Origin: Betaproteobacteria bacterium
GTDB lineage: Bacteria > Pseudomonadota > Gammaproteobacteria > Burkholderiales > Usitatibacteraceae
Assembly: GCA_012274175.1 (NCBI GenBank)
Contig: JAAOZZ010000107.1
Span: 1 to 10,111 of the forward strand
Direction: 5' to 3'
Length of the DNA stretch: 10,111 nt
Shown here piece after piece: positions 6,490 to 10,111 of this stretch (position 1 is its first letter; each line of letters starts with the position of its first letter). Position numbers and translations under genes: made by a program. The notes beneath the pieces were generated by a model. That model did no database searches, was not told the origin of the DNA, and saw only the letters and a list, made by a program, of their open reading frames with translations.

Positions 6490-9400
6490 AACGGCTGCCT
6501 CACGAGCGCCTTCGTCTGCGTGACCCCGTCGATCGTGTAGGCCATCACCGCGTCGTTCAGTCCGTTGAATGTGAACGTCACATTGCCTGCCGCCTGGGGA
6601 TCGAAGCGGGACGGATCGTAGGCCGCCCCGAGCCAGGGCGATCCGATCACGCGGTATGCGGGGCCACTATACGTGTTGGCGCTCGTCCAGGAACCGCCCG
6701 GAATCACGTACCAGACCGTCTTGCCCGAGGCGTCGTACGTGTACCAGACGGAAAAAAGCGTGCGGTACTGCTGGTTGATCGCAACACCCCAGCCATTCTG
6801 GGAGGCGCCGCCCCACCAGAGGTCGCCGTACGTCGCCACGGGAGTCGCGTCGCGCAACCCGAACACCTGGCGCGTGATCGCCTTCGTTCCCGAAATGCCG
6901 TTGATGGTGTAGGTGAGCATCCCGGCCGACGGGCCGGAGAAGGTGAGGGTCGCGCTGCCCACGGGCGCTCCGACCACGAAACGGTTCACGTCGTAGCTCG
7001 CAAACCACGCGCCGCTCGGCGCATAGAGGGCCCCGGTGAACGACGTGAGCGTCGCGTCCCAGGACCCGCCCGGCAGCACCACCCACACCGGCTGGCCCTG
7101 GCTGTCGTAGACGTACAGGGCGGCGAAGATCATCGCGCCATGCTGGGTGATGCTCATGCCCCATCCGTTCTCCTGGGAGCCGGCCCACCAGAGGTCCTGG
7201 TAGTCGGCGGGTCCTCCCGACGGAACCGAGACGCGGTACATTCCGCGGCCGTACGTCGCCGCGCCCAGCGTGTGGTCGTCGATCCAGAAGAGCTCGCGCA
7301 CGCGGATGTTGGCCGGTCCCTCGTTGGTGGTCGACCACGTGGCGCCCGCCGTCTCGCTGGTGAAGACGCCCACCGACGTGGCCGCGTAGAGCCAATTGCC
7401 GTTCGCGGGATGGATCTTCACGTCGAATACCGGCGCGTCGGGCAGGTTGCCGGTGATCGAGCGCCAGGTGGACCCGCCGTCCAGCGTCTGCCACACGTTG
7501 TTCGCGACGAAACCGGTGAGGGCGACGATCACCCGGCTCGGGTTCGCGCGGTCAATGGTGATGCGCTGCACGCGCCGGGCGGGGATCGTCCCCTGCCCCA
7601 CGCGCGTCCAGGCGGGAGCCGCCGCGAGCCCATCGGTGGTGCGGTACACCTCGCCGTTGTTGTGGCCCACCCAGATCACGTTGCCGTCGCCTTCCTGTAC
7701 CGCGACGGCGTTGATGAAGTTGTCCGTGGATGGCGACGGCGCCTTGATGGCGCGCCAGCTCGCCGCGCCGCGGGCGTCGTCCGTGACCCAGAGGGAATTC
7801 GCCCCGACCAGCAGGCGATTGGAATTGCCCGGATCGAGGATGAACGGGGCGATGAAGTTCGCCTTCTGGGTGGCGCCCGCCCCGCAGTACTGGTTGTTCG
7901 AGTCCGCGGGTTGCGCCTCCGCGATGCCGGCGCAGATGTAGCCCGACGTGGTCCCGCCGTTCAACGAGCGCAGCACCGAGGCGTAGACATACTCGCCGTA
8001 CATCGTGAGGTCGGACGCCGGATCGACCGCCACGATGCCGCCGTCGCCGCCGCGGAAGGCGCGCCATTGGCCGCCGGTGAGCTGCAGCGAGCCGTTGTCC
8101 TGGCTGCCCCCGAGGATGCGACCGCCCGCCGAAGCGCGTCCGGCGCCGCCATAGAACTGGGTGATGGCGAGGCCGTTGTTCACGTTGGTCCATCCGATGC
8201 CGGATCTCCCGCCCGCCAGCGCATAGACGTTGGGCGCCTTGTAGACGCCGCCGTCGTTGCCGTCGAACACCAGCGGGTTTGCGGGACCGAACCCGGGCGG
8301 CGAGACGAGCGCATGGTGATCCGCATGGGGCGAGGCCGGGGCGGATCGCCAATCGCTCACGGCGGAAAAGTTCGCCCCCGCGTCGCGCGACTCGTAGATG
8401 TCGAGTCCCGCGACGAGCAGGTGGTTGGCGTCGGTGGGATCCACCCAGATCGCGTTGTCGTAGTCGCCCTGGTCGCCCAGGTGCTGCGGGTTGGACAGCT
8501 TCTGCCAGGTGGCTCCGGAATCGCCCGACCGCCACACCTCGCCCTGGGCGTTGTCCACCGAGGCGTACACGAGGCCGCGTTGGGTGCGCGCGAACGCGAT
8601 CTCGGCGCGGGCGGTGTTCTCCCGGCCCGAGGGCGAAGCCACCAGCGGCGCGCTCCGCGCCCAGCTCACGCCGGCGTCGCGCGAGTACGCGATGGTGCCG
8701 TCGTCCAGGCCCGCCACCGCCTTCGAAGGATCGTTGGGATCGAACGCGATGTCGAGCGCCTTCGCGTCCGAGGACCGCGTCCAGGTCGCGCCTGCGTCCG
8801 GGGAGCGGTAGATGCCGCCCGAGGCGAGGCTCGCGTTGGTGACCGCCGCCAGCAGCACCTGGGGCTGCGTCGGGTGGACCGCGAGCCGGTTCACGAAGAG
8901 CCAGTCCGCGTTGATGTCGGGATTGGTCGACGGGAGGTACTGCCATGTGGCGCCGCCATCGGCGGACCGGAACACGCCTACGCCCACGAGTCCGGCGCTC
9001 GCCTCTCCCGTGCCCGCATAGACCGTCGACGGATGCACCGGATCGAAGGCGATGGTGGTGATCGAAAGGTTGGGCAGGAAGTCGTTGTTGGCGCTCCACG
9101 TGGCGCCGGCATCGGGCGAGATCCACAATCCGCCGGAGGCGGTGCCCGCGAGCAGCCGCGTGGGGTTGCGCGGATCGAACGCGAGGGCGCGCACGCGCCC
9201 GCCCACGTTCGACGGCCCCAGCGCCTGCCACTGGGAGGGCTGCAATCCCGCAGCCTTGGGCAGGCCCGACGGCGCCGCGCCGCGCACCAGGGCCTTCCTC
9301 TGCTCCTGCGCCTTCAGGATCTGGGCCACCCGCGGCGGTCCCGCTTCGTCGGCCTCGCTTTCCAGGTTGTATCGGATCGATACCGCCGTGCCGCGATCGC

Positions 9401-9584
9401 GCCCGGCGCCTTCCCCGTCCTCTTCGTCGTCGTCGCGCGCGAGGAGCGCCGGATCCATGGGAAAGCCGGCGGCCGACGGCGCGACCGCGGGCACGCCGCG
9501 GGGCGGCGCGAAGGCGCATCCGGCGGCGAGCAGCAGCGCCAGTGTCGCCGCGAGGCGACGCGCGAATGTCTCGATGGCTCCCAT
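6486..9584 (-). CDS. Predicted lipoprotein with BNR/Asp-box beta-propeller repeats and two Trp-rich C-terminal modules
   Basis: A 1032-residue exported protein. ATG 9584 gives a signal sequence with a charged start, the hydrophobic core LAATLALLLAAGC, and Cys23 as a likely lipidation site; cleavage after AFA by signal peptidase I is the alternative. Residues 51-58 are acidic (DDDEEDGE). Residues about 121-786 hold about ten Asp boxes (S/T-x-D-x-G-x-x-W): clear ones at 156, 207, 261, 301, 353 and 700, looser ones at 399, 601, 649 and 743. Each follows an AFDPxxP...LLAGT strand pattern as in sortilin/GH74-type propellers, so one or two large propellers are expected. Cys551 and Cys567 could form a disulfide. 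Two related C-terminal modules begin at Tyr795 and Tyr919 with DLWW...NGWG. I see no enzyme active-site signature, so binding of a glycan or protein at the envelope or cell surface is only inferred. No good ribosome site precedes the start. The gene lies 50 nt after the oxidoreductase and overlaps the HIT gene by 4 nt. Confidence 0.88.
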   Translation of the reverse strand: MGAIETFARRLAATLALLLAAGCAFAPPRGVPAVAPSAAGFPMDPALLARDDDEEDGEGAGRDRGTAVSIRYNLESEADEAGPPRVAQILKAQEQRKALVRGAAPSGLPKAAGLQPSQWQALGPSNVGGRVRALAFDPRNPTRLLAGTASGGLWISPDAGATWSANNDFLPNLSITTIAFDPVHPSTVYAGTGEASAGLVGVGVFRSADGGATWQYLPSTNPDINADWLFVNRLAVHPTQPQVLLAAVTNASLASGGIYRSPDAGATWTRSSDAKALDIAFDPNDPSKAVAGLDDGTIAYSRDAGVSWARSAPLVASPSGRENTARAEIAFARTQRGLVYASVDNAQGEVWRSGDSGATWQKLSNPQHLGDQGDYDNAIWVDPTDANHLLVAGLDIYESRDAGANFSAVSDWRSAPASPHADHHALVSPPGFGPANPLVFDGNDGGVYKAPNVYALAGGRSGIGWTNVNNGLAITQFYGGAGRASAGGRILGGSQDNGSLQLTGGQWRAFRGGDGGIVAVDPASDLTMYGEYVYASVLRSLNGGTTSGYICAGIAEAQPADSNNQYCGAGATQKANFIAPFILDPGNSNRLLVGANSLWVTDDARGAASWRAIKAPSPSTDNFINAVAVQEGDGNVIWVGHNNGEVYRTTDGLAAAPAWTRVGQGTIPARRVQRITIDRANPSRVIVALTGFVANNVWQTLDGGSTWRSITGNLPDAPVFDVKIHPANGNWLYAATSVGVFTSETAGATWSTTNEGPANIRVRELFWIDDHTLGAATYGRGMYRVSVPSGGPADYQDLWWAGSQENGWGMSITQHGAMIFAALYVYDSQGQPVWVVLPGGSWDATLTSFTGALYAPSGAWFASYDVNRFVVGAPVGSATLTFSGPSAGMLTYTINGISGTKAITRQVFGLRDATPVATYGDLWWGGASQNGWGVAINQQYRTLFSVWYTYDASGKTVWYVIPGGSWTSANTYSGPAYRVIGSPWLGAAYDPSRFDPQAAGNVTFTFNGLNDAVMAYTIDGVTQTKALVRQPF
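6489..6830 (-). repeat. C-terminal Trp-rich module, copy 2 (residues 919-1032)
   Basis: Second tandem module, starting YGDLWWGG, then QNGWGVAINQQY, WYTYDASGKTVWYVIPGGSW, and ending MAYTIDGVTQTKALVRQPF directly before the stop codon. It is about ten residues shorter than copy 1, mainly in the middle region between PGGSW and the YTI strand. The protein thus ends exactly at a module boundary, as expected for a modular anchor or binding domain. Confidence 0.8.
6831..7202 (-). repeat. C-terminal Trp-rich module, copy 1 (residues 795-918)
   Basis: First of two tandem modules. It opens with YQDLWWAG, then ENGWGMSITQHG, LYVYDSQGQPVWVVLPGGSW, and ends with LTYTINGISGTKAITRQVFG. The order of conserved blocks (DLWW, NGWG, YxYD-x-x-G-x-x-VW, PGGSW, YTI-x-G, TK-x-x-x-RQ) is repeated in copy 2. 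Predicted structure is all beta. From memory, similar DLWW...GWG domains occur at the ends of secreted proteins in betaproteobacteria, but no function is established that I know of. Confidence 0.8.
7227..9224 (-). repeat. BNR/Asp-box propeller repeat array
   Basis: This stretch codes for residues 121-786 of the lipoprotein, with about ten Asp-box copies at uneven spacings of about 40-54 residues in the first half. Because SPDAGATW-like boxes recur, the DNA also repeats: the strand shown has similar GTGGCGCCGGCATC-type segments near 9100, 8947 and 8784. The copies have diverged at codon level, which points to old duplication with protein-level constraint, not recent slippage. A gap without boxes between residues 406 and 601 holds other propeller-like motifs (NDGGVY, GGSQDNGS, GGDGGIVAVDP) and may mark the boundary between two propellers. 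Confidence 0.75.
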
Positions 9585-9602
9585 GGGAAGAAACGATTCT
9601 GG

Positions 9603-9622
9603 GCAAGCGCCGCGCGCCTTGC
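9603..9622 (-). terminator. GC-rich hairpin between oxidoreductase and lipoprotein genes
   Basis: On the minus strand GCAAG, a bulged G and CGC can pair with GCG and CTTGC around a GCG loop, giving an 8-bp stem with one bulge. It starts 12 nt after the oxidoreductase stop codon. Downstream there is only a broken T-stretch (GTTTCTT) after 7 nt, not a proper U-tract, so it may be a weak terminator, an mRNA-end stabiliser, or chance in GC-rich DNA. The gap (9585-9634) is too short for a complete separate promoter, so the lipoprotein gene either reads through from upstream or has a promoter inside the oxidoreductase gene. Confidence 0.3.
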
Positions 9623-9634
9623 AACCGAGCGCGC

Positions 9635-10111
9635 TCACAGCAGGACGCGCTCGATGCCGCCGCGACGCGCCTTGGCGACGAAGTCCTCCATCCATCCTTC
9701 GCCCAGGAGGTGGCGCGCCATCTCGACCACGATGTAGTCGGCGCTGGTGCCGGCATCGTCGTCGAATCGCTTCAGGCCCTGCAGGCACGACGGGCACGAG
9801 GTGAGCACCTTGACGGAGCCCTCGAAGCCGCCGGAGCGCGCCTGCGCCGCGCCCTTGCGCATCTCGGCTTCCTTGCGGAAGCGCACCTGGGTCGCGATAT
9901 CGGGACGGCTCGCCGCAAAGGTCCCGGACTCGCCGCAGCAACGCTCGTTGAGCCCCACTTCCTGTCCCATCAGGCGCTCGACCACCTTGAGGGGCTGGTG
10001 GGTCTTCATCGGCGAATGGCAGGGATCGTGGTACAGGTAGCGCACGCCCTCGACGCCCTCGAGCGCAAGGCCCTTTTCCATCAGGTACTCGTGGATGTCG
10101 AGCAGCCGGCA
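9635..10111 (-). CDS. C-terminal end of FAD-binding / Fe-S oxidoreductase (DUF3683-type), runs off right edge
   Basis: The last 158 residues of a larger protein whose frame is open to the right edge, beginning CRLLDIHEYL. It carries one cysteine-rich CCG domain (PF02754): HDPCH (residues 28-32 of the visible part), RCCGESGTFA (57-66) and SCPSC (105-109), the pattern Cx(n)CCGx(n)CxxC found in heterodisulfide-reductase subunit B, GlpC and GlcF-like proteins, where it binds a metal or Fe-S centre. The downstream text ADYIVVEMARHLLGEGWMEDF and the ending GGIERVLL match, from memory, the C-terminus of the large DUF3683-containing FAD/FMN oxidoreductases of betaproteobacteria, which fuse an FAD-binding domain, ferredoxin-like clusters and the CCG domain. 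A separate GlcF/GlpC-like protein is the alternative. The substrate (D-lactate or glycolate-like hydroxy acid) is not determined here. Confidence 0.85.
   Translation of the reverse strand, partial: CRLLDIHEYLMEKGLALEGVEGVRYLYHDPCHSPMKTHQPLKVVERLMGQEVGLNERCCGESGTFAASRPDIATQVRFRKEAEMRKGAAQARSGGFEGSVKVLTSCPSCLQGLKRFDDDAGTSADYIVVEMARHLLGEGWMEDFVAKARRGGIERVLL

Noticed and set aside
7140..9737. Very long open frame (about 865 codons) on the plus strand, antisense to the lipoprotein gene
   Set aside because: The predicted protein is rich in Arg, Ala, Gly, Val and His with no recognisable domain, while the minus strand encodes clear Asp-box repeats. GC-saturated third positions keep antisense frames open.
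9585..9941. Upstream extension of the lipoprotein frame into the oxidoreductase gene
   Set aside because: It overlaps the CCG-domain coding sequence in another frame, and ATG 9584 gives a good signal peptide exactly at the N-terminus.
1..10111. Mobile element, prophage, CRISPR, tRNA or rRNA content
   Set aside because: No transposase, integrase, direct-repeat array, terminal inverted repeats or structural RNA signatures were seen; base composition appears uniform throughout.

Overview
The window looks like ordinary chromosome from a high-GC betaproteobacterium. The base composition is strongly GC-rich, third codon positions are GC-saturated so that long antisense frames stay open, and the gene content fits that group: a Thiobacillus/Acidithiobacillus-type glutamate-cysteine ligase with gshB, a proteobacterial Mpl, a DUF486 membrane protein, and the C-terminus of a DUF3683-type FAD/Fe-S oxidoreductase. 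I see no rRNA, tRNA, insertion sequence, CRISPR array, phage gene or attachment site. Assignment to a genus is not possible from this sequence alone.

There are three transcriptional blocks. (1) Positions 2007 down to 1, minus strand: a DUF486 small membrane protein, then mpl (murein tripeptide ligase for cell-wall recycling), then the N-terminal 91 residues of a PhzF-family isomerase that runs off the left edge. The genes are 2 and 7 nt apart and probably form one operon, with a plausible extended -10 promoter at 2049-2057. (2) Positions 2216 to 4452, plus strand: gshA and gshB, overlapping by 4 nt (ATGA), which together make glutathione from glutamate, cysteine and glycine. The 208-nt divergent gap (2008-2215) must hold the promoters of blocks 1 and 2. 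(3) Positions 10111 down to 4460, minus strand: the end of the DUF3683-type oxidoreductase, a 1032-residue predicted lipoprotein with many BNR/Asp-box propeller repeats and two tandem Trp-rich C-terminal modules, a HIT-family hydrolase, and a 535-residue protein of unknown function. The last three are tightly coupled (4-nt overlap, then 2-nt gap). Block 3 converges on gshB with only 7 nt between stop codons.

The housekeeping part (gshAB, mpl) is well understood. The less explained part is the lipoprotein / HIT / unknown-535 cluster. A recurrent oddity is the use of TTG starts: mpl, the HIT gene and the 535-residue gene all appear to begin with TTG placed on or just after the upstream stop codon, two of them within an identical CTGACCTTG junction. 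I found no convincing new multi-gene system; the best leads are the modular lipoprotein and its coupled downstream genes.
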